From Panagrolaimus kolymaensis (lineage: Eukaryota > Nematoda > Chromadorea > Rhabditida > Panagrolaimidae): a stretch of 64,000 bases of DNA. A program made the position numbers and the translations under genes. Below are positions 51,753 through 64,000 of the stretch, piece by piece. Numbering within the stretch: the stretch's first letter is position 1; every line of letters begins with the position of its first letter. Under the pieces are notes generated by a model, which searched no databases, was not told where the DNA came from, and saw only the letters and a list, made by a program, of their open reading frames with translations. The stretch is taken from the NCBI GenBank assembly GCA_028622995.1, contig JAJQJQ010000034.1, positions 1,488,001 to 1,552,000 on the forward strand, given 5' to 3'.

Positions 51753-54700
51753 CTGAACCTTCCAAAAAAGTAAAAATATTTATTTAAATTTCTGAACCTG
51801 CCAATTCGAGTGATGAAGATTTTTTATGAAATGTTAGGATCTTCAGAAAAACAAATAATTGTCTCCTCTTTTGTAGAGTCAAACATAGCAAATTTGCTTT
51901 TGATTTTTAACTAAAAATATTTATTTAAATTTCTGAACCTTCCAAAAAAGTAAAAATATTTATTTAAATTTCTGAACCTGCCAATTCGAGTGATGAAGAT
52001 TTTTTATGAAATGTTAGGATCTTCAGAAAAACAAATAATTGTCTCCTCTTTTGTAGAGTCAAACATAGCAAATTTGCTTTTGATTTTTAACTAAAAATAT
52101 TTATTTAAATTTCTGAACCTTCCAAAAAAGTAAAAATATTTATTTAAATTTCTGAACCTGCCAATTCGAGTGATGAAGATTTTTTATGAAATGTTAGGAT
52201 CTTCAGAAAAACAAATAATTGTCTCCTCTTTTGTAGAGTCAAACATAGCAAATTTGCTTTTGATTTTTAACTAAAAATATTTATTTAAATTTCTGAACCT
52301 TCCAAAAAAGTAAAAATATTTATTTAAATTTCTGAACCTGCCAATTCGAGTGATGAAGATTTTTTATGAAATGTTAGGATCTTCAGAAAAACAAATAATT
52401 GTCTCCTCTTTTGTAGAGTCAAACATAGCAAATTTGCTTTTGATTTTTAACTAAAAATATTTATTTAAATTTCTGAACCTTCCAAAAAAGTAAAAATATT
52501 TATTTAAATTTCTGAACCTGCCAATTCGAGTGATGAAGATTTTTTATGAAATGTTAGGATCTTCAGAAAAACAAATAATTGTCTCCTCTTTTGTAGAGTC
52601 AAACATAGCAAATTTGCTTTTGATTTTTAACTAAAAATATTTATTTAAATTTCTGAACCTTCCAAAAAAGTAAAAATATTTATTTAAATTTCTGAACCTG
52701 CCAATTCGAGTGATGAAGATTTTTTATGAAATGTTAGGATCTTCAGAAAAACAAATAATTGTCTCCTCTTTTGTAGAGTCAAACATAGCAAATTTGCTTT
52801 TGATTTTTAACTAAAAATATTTATTTAAATTTCTGAACCTTCCAAAAAAGTAAAAATATTTATTTAAATTTCTGAACCTGCCAATTCGAGTGATGAAGAT
52901 TTTTTATGAAATGTTAGGATCTTCAGAAAAACAAATAATTGTCTCCTCTTTTGTAGAGTCAAACATAGCAAATTTGCTTTTGATTTTTAACTAAAAATAT
53001 TTATTTAAATTTCTGAACCTTCCAAAAAAGTAAAAATATTTATTTAAATTTCTGAACCTGCCAATTCGAGTGATGAAGATTTTTTATGAAATGTTAGGAT
53101 CTTCAGAAAAACAAATAATTGTCTCCTCTTTTGTAGAGTCAAACATAGCAAATTTGCTTTTGATTTTTAACTAAAAATATTTATTTAAATTTCTGAACCT
53201 TCCAAAAAAGTAAAAATATTTATTTAAATTTCTGAACCTGCCAATTCGAGTGATGAAGATTTTTTATGAAATGTTAGGATCTTCAGAAAAACAAATAATT
53301 GTCTCCTCTTTTGTAGAGTCAAACATAGCAAATTTGCTTTTGATTTTTAACTAAAAATATTTATTTAAATTTCTGAACCTTCCAAAAAAGTAAAAATATT
53401 TATTTAAATTTCTGAACCTGCCAATTCGAGTGATGAAGATTTTTTATGAAATGTTAGGATCTTCAGAAAAACAAATAATTGTCTCCTCTTTTGTAGAGTC
53501 AAACATAGCAAATTTGCTTTTGATTTTTAACTAAAAATATTTATTTAAATTTCTGAACCTTCCAAAAAAGTAAAAATATTTATTTAAATTTCTGAACCTG
53601 CCAATTCGAGTGATGAAGATTTTTTATGAAATGTTAGGATCTTCAGAAAAACAAATAATTGTCTCCTCTTTTGTAGAGTCAAACATAGCAAATTTGCTTT
53701 TGATTTTTAACTAAAAATATTTATTTAAATTTCTGAACCTTCCAAAAAAGTAAAAATATTTATTTAAATTTCTGAACCTGCCAATTCGAGTGATGAAGAT
53801 TTTTTATGAAATGTTAGGATCTTCAGAAAAACAAATAATTGTCTCCTCTTTTGTAGAGTCAAACATAGCAAATTTGCTTTTGATTTTTAACTAAAAATAT
53901 TTATTTAAATTTCTGAACCTTCCAAAAAAGTAAAAATATTTATTTAAATTTCTGAACCTGCCAATTCGAGTGATGAAGATTTTTTATGAAATGTTAGGAT
54001 CTTCAGAAAAACAAATAATTGTCTCCTCTTTTGTAGAGTCAAACATAGCAAATTTGCTTTTGATTTTTAACTAAAAATATTTATTTAAATTTCTGAACCT
54101 TCCAAAAAAGTAAAAATATTTATTTAAATTTCTGAACCTGCCAATTCGAGTGATGAAGATTTTTTATGAAATGTTAGGATCTTCAGAAAAACAAATAATT
54201 GTCTCCTCTTTTGTAGAGTCAAACATAGCAAATTTGCTTTTGATTTTTAACTAAAAATATTTATTTAAATTTCTGAACCTTCCAAAAAAGTAAAAATATT
54301 TATTTAAATTTCTGAACCTGCCAATTCGAGTGATGAAGATTTTTTATGAAATGTTAGGATCTTCAGAAAAACAAATAATTGTCTCCTCTTTTGTAGAGTC
54401 AAACATAGCAAATTTGCTTTTGATTTTTAACTAAAAATATTTATTTAAATTTCTGAACCTTCCAAAAAAGTAAAAATATTTATTTAAATTTCTGAACCTG
54501 CCAATTCGAGTGATGAAGATTTTTTATGAAATGTTAGGATCTTCAGAAAAACAAATAATTGTCTCCTCTTTTGTAGAGTCAAACATAGCAAATTTGCTTT
54601 TGATTTTTAACTAAAAATATTTATTTAAATTTCTGAACCTTCCAAAAAAGTAAAAATATTTATTTAAATTTCTGAACCTGCCAATTCGAGTGATGAAGAT

Positions 54701-55352
54701 TTTTTATGAAATGTTAGGATCTTCAGAAAAACAAATAATTGTCTCCTCTTTTGTAGAGTCAAACATAGCAAATTTGCTTTTGATTTTTAACTAAAAATAT
54801 TTATTTAAATTTCTGAACCTTCCAAAAAAGTAAAAATATTTATTTAAATTTCTGAACCTGCCAATTCGAGTGATGAAGATTTTTTATGAAATGTTAGGAT
54901 CTTCAGAAAAACAAATAATTGTCTCCTCTTTTGTAGAGTCAAACATAGCAAATTTGCTTTTGATTTTTAACTAAAAATATTTATTTAAATTTCTGAACCT
55001 TCCAAAAAAGTAAAAATATTTATTTAAATTTCTGAACCTGCCAATTCGAGTGATGAAGATTTTTTATGAAATGTTAGGATCTTCAGAAAAACAAATAATT
55101 GTCTCCTCTTTTGTAGAGTCAAACATAGCAAATTTGCTTTTGATTTTTAACTAAAAATATTTATTTAAATTTCTGAACCTTCCAAAAAAGTAAAAATATT
55201 TATTTAAATTTCTGAACCTGCCAATTCGAGTGATGAAGATTTTTTATGAAATGTTAGGATCTTCAGAAAAACAAATAATTGTCTCCTCTTTTGTAGAGTC
55301 AAACATAGCAAATTTGCTTTTGATTTTTAACTAAAAATATTTATTTAAATTT
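51753..55352 (+). repeat. Run of twenty identical 180-bp units
   Basis: CTGAACCTTCC starts recur every 180 bp from 51753, exactly 20 units, all TTCGAGTG/GAAATGTTAGG. I can see no base difference between any of them. The run ends at a 141-bp TTCGGGTG monomer at 55353. This is the most homogeneous stretch in the window and indicates very recent amplification, or an assembly expansion. Confidence 0.9.
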
Positions 55353-58300
55353 CTGAACCTGCCAATTCGGGTGATGAAGATTTTTTATGAAATTTTAGGA
55401 TCTTCAGAAAAACAAATAATTGTCTCCTCTTTTGTAGAGTCAAACATAGCAAATTTGCTTTTGATTTTTAACTAAAAATATTTATTTAAATTTCTGAACC
55501 TGCCAATTCGAGTGATGAAGATTTTTTATGAAATTTTAGAATCTTCAGAAAAACAAATAATTGTCTCCTCTTTTGTAGAGTCAAACATAGCAAATTTGCT
55601 TTTGATTTTTAACTAAAAATATTTATTTAAATTTCTGAACCTTCCAAAAAAGTAAAAATATTTATTTAAATTTCTGAACCTGCCAATTCGGGTGATGAAG
55701 ATTTTTTATGAAATGTTAGGATCTTCAGAAAAACAAATAATTGTCTCCTCTTTTGTAGAGTCAAACATAGCAAATTTGCTTTTGATTTTTAACTAAAAAT
55801 ATTTATTTAAATTTCTGAACCTGCCAATTCGGGTGATGAAGATTTTTTATGAAATTTTAGGATCTTCAGAAAAACAAATAATTGTCTCCTCTTTTGTAGA
55901 GTCAAACATAGCAAATTTGCTTTTGATTTTTAACTAAAAATATTTATTTAAATTTCTGAACCTTCCAAAAAAGTAAAAATATTTATTTAAATTTCTGAAC
56001 CTGCCAATTCGAGTGATGAAGATTTTTTATGAAATGTTAGGATCTTCAGAAAAACAAATAATTGTCTCCTCTTTTGTAGAGTCAAACATAGCAAATTTGC
56101 TTTTGATTTTTAACTAAAAATATTTATTTAAATTTCTGAACCTTCCAAAAAAGTAAAAATATTTATTTAAATTTCTGAACCTGCCAATTCGGGTGATGAA
56201 GATTTTTTATGAAATGTTAGGATCTTCAGAAAAACAAATAATTGTCTCCTCTTTTGTAGAGTCAAACATAGCAAATTTGCTTTTGATTTTTAACTAAAAA
56301 TATTTATTTAAATTTCTGAACCTGCCAATTCGGGTGATGAAGATTTTTTATGAAATGTTAGGATCTTCAGAAAAACAAATAATTGTCTCCTCTTTTGTAG
56401 AGTCAAACATAGCAAATTTGCTTTTGATTTTTAACTAAAAATATTTATTTAAATTTCTGAACCTTCCAAAAAAGTAAAAATATTTATTTAAATTTCTGAA
56501 CCTGCCAATTCGGGTGATGAAGATTTTTTATGAAATGTTAGGATCTTCAGAAAAACAAATAATTGTCTCCTCTTTTGTAGAGTCAAACATAGCAAATTTG
56601 CTTTTGATTTTTAACTAAAAATATTTATTTAAATTTCTGAACCTTCCAAAAAAGTAAAAATATTTATTTAAATTTCTGAACCTGCCAATTCGAGTGATGA
56701 AGATTTTTTATGAAATGTTAGGATCTTCAGAAAAACAAATAATTGTCTCCTCTTTTGTAGAGTCAAACATAGCAAATTTGCTTTTGATTTTTAACTAAAA
56801 ATATTTATTTAAATTTCTGAACCTTCCAAAAAAGTAAAAATATTTATTTAAATTTCTGAACCTGCCAATTCGAGTGATGAAGATTTTTTATGAAATGTTA
56901 GGATCTTCAGAAAAACAAATAATTGTCTCCTCTTTTGTAGAGTCAAACATAGCAAATTTGCTTTTGATTTTTAACTAAAAATATTTATTTAAATTTCTGA
57001 ACCTTCCAAAAAAGTAAAAATATTTATTTAAATTTCTGAACCTGCCAATTCGAGTGATGAAGATTTTTTATGAAATGTTAGGATCTTCAGAAAAACAAAT
57101 AATTGTCTCCTCTTTTGTAGAGTCAAACATAGCAAATTTGCTTTTGATTTTTAACTAAAAATATTTATTTAAATTTCTGAACCTTCCAAAAAAGTAAAAA
57201 TATTTATTTAAATTTCTGAACCTGCCAATTCGAGTGATGAAGATTTTTTATGAAATGTTAGGATCTTCAGAAAAACAAATAATTGTCTCCTCTTTTGTAG
57301 AGTCAAACATAGCAAATTTGCTTTTGATTTTTAACTAAAAATATTTATTTAAATTTCTGAACCTGCCAATTCGGGTGATGAAGATTTTTTATGAAATTTT
57401 AGGATCTTCAGAAAAACAAATAATTGTCTCCTCTTTTGTAGAGTCAAACATAGCAAATTTGCTTTTGATTTTTAACTAAAAATATTTATTTAAATTTCTG
57501 AACCTTCCAAAAAAGTAAAAATATTTATTTAAATTTCTGAACCTGCCAATTCGAGTGATGAAGATTTTTTATGAAATGTTAGGATCTTCAGAAAAACAAA
57601 TAATTGTCTCCTCTTTTGTAGAGTCAAACATAGCAAATTTGCTTTTGATTTTTAACTAAAAATATTTATTTAAATTTCTGAACCTTCCAAAAAAGTAAAA
57701 ATATTTATTTAAATTTCTGAACCTGCCAATTCGAGTGATGAAGATTTTTTATGAAATGTTAGGATCTTCAGAAAAACAAATAATTGTCTCCTCTTTTGTA
57801 GAGTCAAACATAGCAAATTTGCTTTTGATTTTTAACTAAAAATATTTATTTAAATTTCTGAACCTTCCAAAAAAGTAAAAATATTTATTTAAATTTCTGA
57901 ACCTGCCAATTCGAGTGATGAAGATTTTTTATGAAATGTTAGGATCTTCAGAAAAACAAATAATTGTCTCCTCTTTTGTAGAGTCAAACATAGCAAATTT
58001 GCTTTTGATTTTTAACTAAAAATATTTATTTAAATTTCTGAACCTTCCAAAAAAGTAAAAATATTTATTTAAATTTCTGAACCTGCCAATTCGAGTGATG
58101 AAGATTTTTTATGAAATGTTAGGATCTTCAGAAAAACAAATAATTGTCTCCTCTTTTGTAGAGTCAAACATAGCAAATTTGCTTTTGATTTTTAACTAAA
58201 AATATTTATTTAAATTTCTGAACCTTCCAAAAAAGTAAAAATATTTATTTAAATTTCTGAACCTGCCAATTCGAGTGATGAAGATTTTTTATGAAATGTT

Positions 58301-59360
58301 AGGATCTTCAGAAAAACAAATAATTGTCTCCTCTTTTGTAGAGTCAAACATAGCAAATTTGCTTTTGATTTTTAACTAAAAATATTTATTTAAATTTCTG
58401 AACCTGCCAATTCGGGTGATGAAGATTTTTTATGAAATTTTAGGATCTTCAGAAAAACAAATAATTGTCTCCTCTTTTGTAGAGTCAAACATAGCAAATT
58501 TGCTTTTGATTTTTAACTAAAAATATTTATTTAAATTTCTGAACCTTCCAAAAAAGTAAAAATATTTATTTAAATTTCTGAACCTGCCAATTCGAGTGAT
58601 GAAGATTTTTTATGAAATGTTAGGATCTTCAGAAAAACAAATAATTGTCTCCTCTTTTGTAGAGTCAAACATAGCAAATTTGCTTTTGATTTTTAACTAA
58701 AAATATTTATTTAAATTTCTGAACCTTCCAAAAAAGTAAAAATATTTATTTAAATTTCTGAACCTGCCAATTCGAGTGATGAAGATTTTTTATGAAATGT
58801 TAGGATCTTCAGAAAAACAAATAATTGTCTCCTCTTTTGTAGAGTCAAACATAGCAAATTTGCTTTTGATTTTTAACTAAAAATATTTATTTAAATTTCT
58901 GAACCTTCCAAAAAAGTAAAAATATTTATTTAAATTTCTGAACCTGCCAATTCGAGTGATGAAGATTTTTTATGAAATGTTAGGATCTTCAGAAAAACAA
59001 ATAATTGTCTCCTCTTTTGTAGAGTCAAACATAGCAAATTTGCTTTTGATTTTTAACTAAAAATATTTATTTAAATTTCTGAACCTGCCAATTCGGGTGA
59101 TGAAGATTTTTTATGAAATTTTAGGATCTTCAGAAAAACAAATAATTGTCTCCTCTTTTGTAGAGTCAAACATAGCAAATTTGCTTTTGATTTTTAACTA
59201 AAAATATTTATTTAAATTTCTGAACCTGCCAATTCGGGTGATGAAGATTTTTTATGAAATTTTAGGATCTTCAGAAAAACAAATAATTGTCTCCTCTTTT
59301 GTAGAGTCAAACATAGCAAATTTGCTTTTGATTTTTAACTAAAAATATTTATTTAAATTT

Positions 59361-62300
59361 CTGAACCTTCCAAAAAAGTAAAAATATTTATTTAAATTTC
59401 TGAACCTGCCAATTCGAGTGATGAAGATTTTTTATGAAATGTTAGGATCTTCAGAAAAACAAATAATTGTCTCCTCTTTTGTAGAGTCAAACATAGCAAA
59501 TTTGCTTTTGATTTTTAACTAAAAATATTTATTTAAATTTCTGAACCTTCCAAAAAAGTAAAAATATTTATTTAAATTTCTGAACCTGCCAATTCGGGTG
59601 ATGAAGATTTTTTATGAAATGTTAGGATCTTCAGAAAAACAAATAATTGTCTCCTCTTTTGTAGAGTCAAACATAGCAAATTTGCTTTTGATTTTTAACT
59701 AAAAATATTTATTTAAATTTCTGAACCTTCCAAAAAAGTAAAAATATTTATTTAAATTTCTGAACCTGCCAATTCGGGTGATGAAGATTTTTTATGAAAT
59801 GTTAGGATCTTCAGAAAAACAAATAATTGTCTCCTCTTTTGTAGAGTCAAACATAGCAAATTTGCTTTTGATTTTTAACTAAAAATATTTATTTAAATTT
59901 CTGAACCTTCCAAAAAAGTAAAAATATTTATTTAAATTTCTGAACCTGCCAATTCGAGTGATGAAGATTTTTTATGAAATGTTAGGATCTTCAGAAAAAC
60001 AAATAATTGTCTCCTCTTTTGTAGAGTCAAACATAGCAAATTTGCTTTTGATTTTTAACTAAAAATATTTATTTAAATTTCTGAACCTTCCAAAAAAGTA
60101 AAAATATTTATTTAAATTTCTGAACCTGCCAATTCGAGTGATGAAGATTTTTTATGAAATGTTAGGATCTTCAGAAAAACAAATAATTGTCTCCTCTTTT
60201 GTAGAGTCAAACATAGCAAATTTGCTTTTGATTTTTAACTAAAAATATTTATTTAAATTTCTGAACCTTCCAAAAAAGTAAAAATATTTATTTAAATTTC
60301 TGAACCTGCCAATTCGAGTGATGAAGATTTTTTATGAAATGTTAGGATCTTCAGAAAAACAAATAATTGTCTCCTCTTTTGTAGAGTCAAACATAGCAAA
60401 TTTGCTTTTGATTTTTAACTAAAAATATTTATTTAAATTTCTGAACCTTCCAAAAAAGTAAAAATATTTATTTAAATTTCTGAACCTGCCAATTCGAGTG
60501 ATGAAGATTTTTTATGAAATGTTAGGATCTTCAGAAAAACAAATAATTGTCTCCTCTTTTGTAGAGTCAAACATAGCAAATTTGCTTTTGATTTTTAACT
60601 AAAAATATTTATTTAAATTTCTGAACCTTCCAAAAAAGTAAAAATATTTATTTAAATTTCTGAACCTGCCAATTCGAGTGATGAAGATTTTTTATGAAAT
60701 GTTAGGATCTTCAGAAAAACAAATAATTGTCTCCTCTTTTGTAGAGTCAAACATAGCAAATTTGCTTTTGATTTTTAACTAAAAATATTTATTTAAATTT
60801 CTGAACCTTCCAAAAAAGTAAAAATATTTATTTAAATTTCTGAACCTGCCAATTCGAGTGATGAAGATTTTTTATGAAATGTTAGGATCTTCAGAAAAAC
60901 AAATAATTGTCTCCTCTTTTGTAGAGTCAAACATAGCAAATTTGCTTTTGATTTTTAACTAAAAATATTTATTTAAATTTCTGAACCTTCCAAAAAAGTA
61001 AAAATATTTATTTAAATTTCTGAACCTGCCAATTCGAGTGATGAAGATTTTTTATGAAATGTTAGGATCTTCAGAAAAACAAATAATTGTCTCCTCTTTT
61101 GTAGAGTCAAACATAGCAAATTTGCTTTTGATTTTTAACTAAAAATATTTATTTAAATTTCTGAACCTTCCAAAAAAGTAAAAATATTTATTTAAATTTC
61201 TGAACCTGCCAATTCGAGTGATGAAGATTTTTTATGAAATGTTAGGATCTTCAGAAAAACAAATAATTGTCTCCTCTTTTGTAGAGTCAAACATAGCAAA
61301 TTTGCTTTTGATTTTTAACTAAAAATATTTATTTAAATTTCTGAACCTTCCAAAAAAGTAAAAATATTTATTTAAATTTCTGAACCTGCCAATTCGAGTG
61401 ATGAAGATTTTTTATGAAATGTTAGGATCTTCAGAAAAACAAATAATTGTCTCCTCTTTTGTAGAGTCAAACATAGCAAATTTGCTTTTGATTTTTAACT
61501 AAAAATATTTATTTAAATTTCTGAACCTTCCAAAAAAGTAAAAATATTTATTTAAATTTCTGAACCTGCCAATTCGAGTGATGAAGATTTTTTATGAAAT
61601 GTTAGGATCTTCAGAAAAACAAATAATTGTCTCCTCTTTTGTAGAGTCAAACATAGCAAATTTGCTTTTGATTTTTAACTAAAAATATTTATTTAAATTT
61701 CTGAACCTTCCAAAAAAGTAAAAATATTTATTTAAATTTCTGAACCTGCCAATTCGAGTGATGAAGATTTTTTATGAAATGTTAGGATCTTCAGAAAAAC
61801 AAATAATTGTCTCCTCTTTTGTAGAGTCAAACATAGCAAATTTGCTTTTGATTTTTAACTAAAAATATTTATTTAAATTTCTGAACCTTCCAAAAAAGTA
61901 AAAATATTTATTTAAATTTCTGAACCTGCCAATTCGAGTGATGAAGATTTTTTATGAAATGTTAGGATCTTCAGAAAAACAAATAATTGTCTCCTCTTTT
62001 GTAGAGTCAAACATAGCAAATTTGCTTTTGATTTTTAACTAAAAATATTTATTTAAATTTCTGAACCTTCCAAAAAAGTAAAAATATTTATTTAAATTTC
62101 TGAACCTGCCAATTCGAGTGATGAAGATTTTTTATGAAATGTTAGGATCTTCAGAAAAACAAATAATTGTCTCCTCTTTTGTAGAGTCAAACATAGCAAA
62201 TTTGCTTTTGATTTTTAACTAAAAATATTTATTTAAATTTCTGAACCTTCCAAAAAAGTAAAAATATTTATTTAAATTTCTGAACCTGCCAATTCGAGTG

Positions 62301-63140
62301 ATGAAGATTTTTTATGAAATGTTAGGATCTTCAGAAAAACAAATAATTGTCTCCTCTTTTGTAGAGTCAAACATAGCAAATTTGCTTTTGATTTTTAACT
62401 AAAAATATTTATTTAAATTTCTGAACCTTCCAAAAAAGTAAAAATATTTATTTAAATTTCTGAACCTGCCAATTCGAGTGATGAAGATTTTTTATGAAAT
62501 GTTAGGATCTTCAGAAAAACAAATAATTGTCTCCTCTTTTGTAGAGTCAAACATAGCAAATTTGCTTTTGATTTTTAACTAAAAATATTTATTTAAATTT
62601 CTGAACCTTCCAAAAAAGTAAAAATATTTATTTAAATTTCTGAACCTGCCAATTCGAGTGATGAAGATTTTTTATGAAATGTTAGGATCTTCAGAAAAAC
62701 AAATAATTGTCTCCTCTTTTGTAGAGTCAAACATAGCAAATTTGCTTTTGATTTTTAACTAAAAATATTTATTTAAATTTCTGAACCTTCCAAAAAAGTA
62801 AAAATATTTATTTAAATTTCTGAACCTGCCAATTCGAGTGATGAAGATTTTTTATGAAATGTTAGGATCTTCAGAAAAACAAATAATTGTCTCCTCTTTT
62901 GTAGAGTCAAACATAGCAAATTTGCTTTTGATTTTTAACTAAAAATATTTATTTAAATTTCTGAACCTTCCAAAAAAGTAAAAATATTTATTTAAATTTC
63001 TGAACCTGCCAATTCGAGTGATGAAGATTTTTTATGAAATGTTAGGATCTTCAGAAAAACAAATAATTGTCTCCTCTTTTGTAGAGTCAAACATAGCAAA
63101 TTTGCTTTTGATTTTTAACTAAAAATATTTATTTAAATTT
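59361..63140 (+). repeat. Run of twenty-one 180-bp units, the last eighteen identical
   Basis: CTGAACCTTCC starts recur every 180 bp from 59361 to a 141-bp monomer at 63141. The second and third units carry TTCGGGTG; from 59901 the remaining 18 units are TTCGAGTG/GAAATGTTAGG with no visible differences. It is flanked by mixed 141/180 units on both sides, as for the other uniform runs. Confidence 0.88.
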
Positions 63141-64000
63141 CTGAACCTGCCAATTCGGGTGATGAAGATTTTTTATGAAATTTTAGGATCTTCAGAAAAA
63201 CAAATAATTGTCTCCTCTTTTGTAGAGTCAAACATAGCAAATTTGCTTTTGATTTTTAACTAAAAATATTTATTTAAATTTCTGAACCTTCCAAAAAAGT
63301 AAAAATATTTTTTTAAATTTCTGAACCTGCCAATTCGAGTGATGAAGATTTTTTATGAAATGTTAGGATCTTCAGAAAAACAAATAATTGTCTCCTCTTT
63401 TGTAGAGTCAAACATAGCAAATTTGCTTTTGATTTTTTATTAAAAATATTTATTTAAATTTCTGAACCTTCCAAAAAAGTAAAAATATTTATTTAAATTT
63501 CTGAACCTGCCAATTCGGGTGATGAAGATTTTTTATGAAATGTTAGGATCTTCAGAAAAACAAATAATTGTCTCCTCTTTTGTAGAGTCAAACATAGCAA
63601 ATTTGCTTTTGATTTTTAACTAAAAATATTTATTTAAATTTCTGAACCTGCCAATTCGAGTGATGAAGATTTTTTATGAAATGTTAGGATCTTCAGAAAA
63701 ACAAATAATTGTCTCCTCTTTTGTAGAGTCAAACATAGCAAATTTGCTTTTGATTTTTAACTAAAAATATTTATTTAAATTTCTGAACCTGCCAATTCGA
63801 GTGATGAAGATTTTTTATGAAATGTTAGGATCTTCAGAAAAACAAATAATTGTCTCCTCTTTTGTAGAGTCAAACATAGCAAATTTGCTTTTGATTTTTA
63901 ACTAAAAATATTTATTTAAATTTCTGAACCTGCCAATTCGAGTGATGAAGATTTTTTATGAAATGTTAGGATCTTCAGAAAAACAAATAATTGTCTCCTC

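Larger units (their letters stand above)
23133..64000 (+). repeat. Satellite block IV, right part: 141-bp and 180-bp units
   Basis: The array resumes in phase with the final 13 bases of the interrupted monomer and continues to the window edge. Units are either a 141-bp C monomer or 180 bp (39-bp mini-monomer plus 141-bp C monomer). The main head subtypes are TTCGAGTG/GAAATGTTAGG, mostly in 180-bp units, and TTCGGGTG/GAAATTTTAGG, mostly without the mini-monomer in the later part. Local clusters mark sub-blocks: TTTTTAATTAAAA tails at 24485-27570, GATGTAGATT heads at 31921-34732 and at 45405 and 46986, and TTTTTAAGTAAAA tails at 50441-51270. There is no gene, transposon or strand switch in these 41 kb. 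Confidence 0.96.

Noticed and set aside
23133..64000. Coding tandem repeats (long repetitive protein)
   Set aside because: Stops interrupt all frames in every monomer; 141 and 180 are multiples of three but no frame stays open.

Overview
The window is almost entirely satellite DNA from a eukaryote. About 61.8 kb of the 64 kb is one head-to-tail family of AT-rich monomers, all on the same strand, running from 1 to 20973 and from 23133 to 64000. No protein-coding gene is supported anywhere. The two short open frames near 21-21.5 kb are incidental. The organism cannot be named from this. Extreme AT richness, a tRNA-like Pol III promoter motif and a GC hairpin with a GAGCGAAGCGAG-type core suggest an invertebrate, perhaps an arthropod, at low confidence.

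The basic monomer is 141 bp, counted here from the shared CTGAACC. It has a variable head (about 65 bp), a conserved CTCCTCTTTT core, a GCAAATTTGC palindrome and an AT-rich tail. Five forms occur in ordered blocks. Block I (1-6946) mixes type A (141 bp) and type B (139 bp) in irregular ABBA, AB and ABB orders. Block II (6947-8213) is mostly type C (head CCAATTCGAG). Block III (8214-19459) alternates a modified A (A2, 141 bp) with a C variant of 140 bp, giving a 281-bp dimer and a 2,110-bp, 15-monomer higher-order repeat present twice in tandem. Block IV (19460-20973 and 23133-64000) is type C plus a 39-bp mini-monomer. The mini-monomer looks like a monomer that lost about 102 internal bases. 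141 + 39 gives a 180-bp unit that is first seen around 20 kb and then dominates. Two runs of 20 and 18 apparently identical 180-bp units, and clean tandem duplications of 744, 1,323 and 1,581 bp, point to very recent amplification by unequal exchange.

At 20974-23132 a 2,159-bp foreign segment interrupts a single monomer. Removing it restores an exact 141-bp monomer, so it arrived as one precise insertion. Its ends (5'-TC, CTAA-3', between A and T) fit the Helitron rule, but the usual 3' hairpin is not evident. It carries a very strong GC-rich hairpin at its left end, a tRNA-like A box/B box with a T-run terminator, and a pair of 150-bp inverted repeats that differ at one position. It has no transposase or Rep/helicase frame, so it is non-autonomous.

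The array could be pericentromeric or centromeric satellite. That is inferred from size, homogeneity and unit length; no centromere-specific marker is demonstrated.
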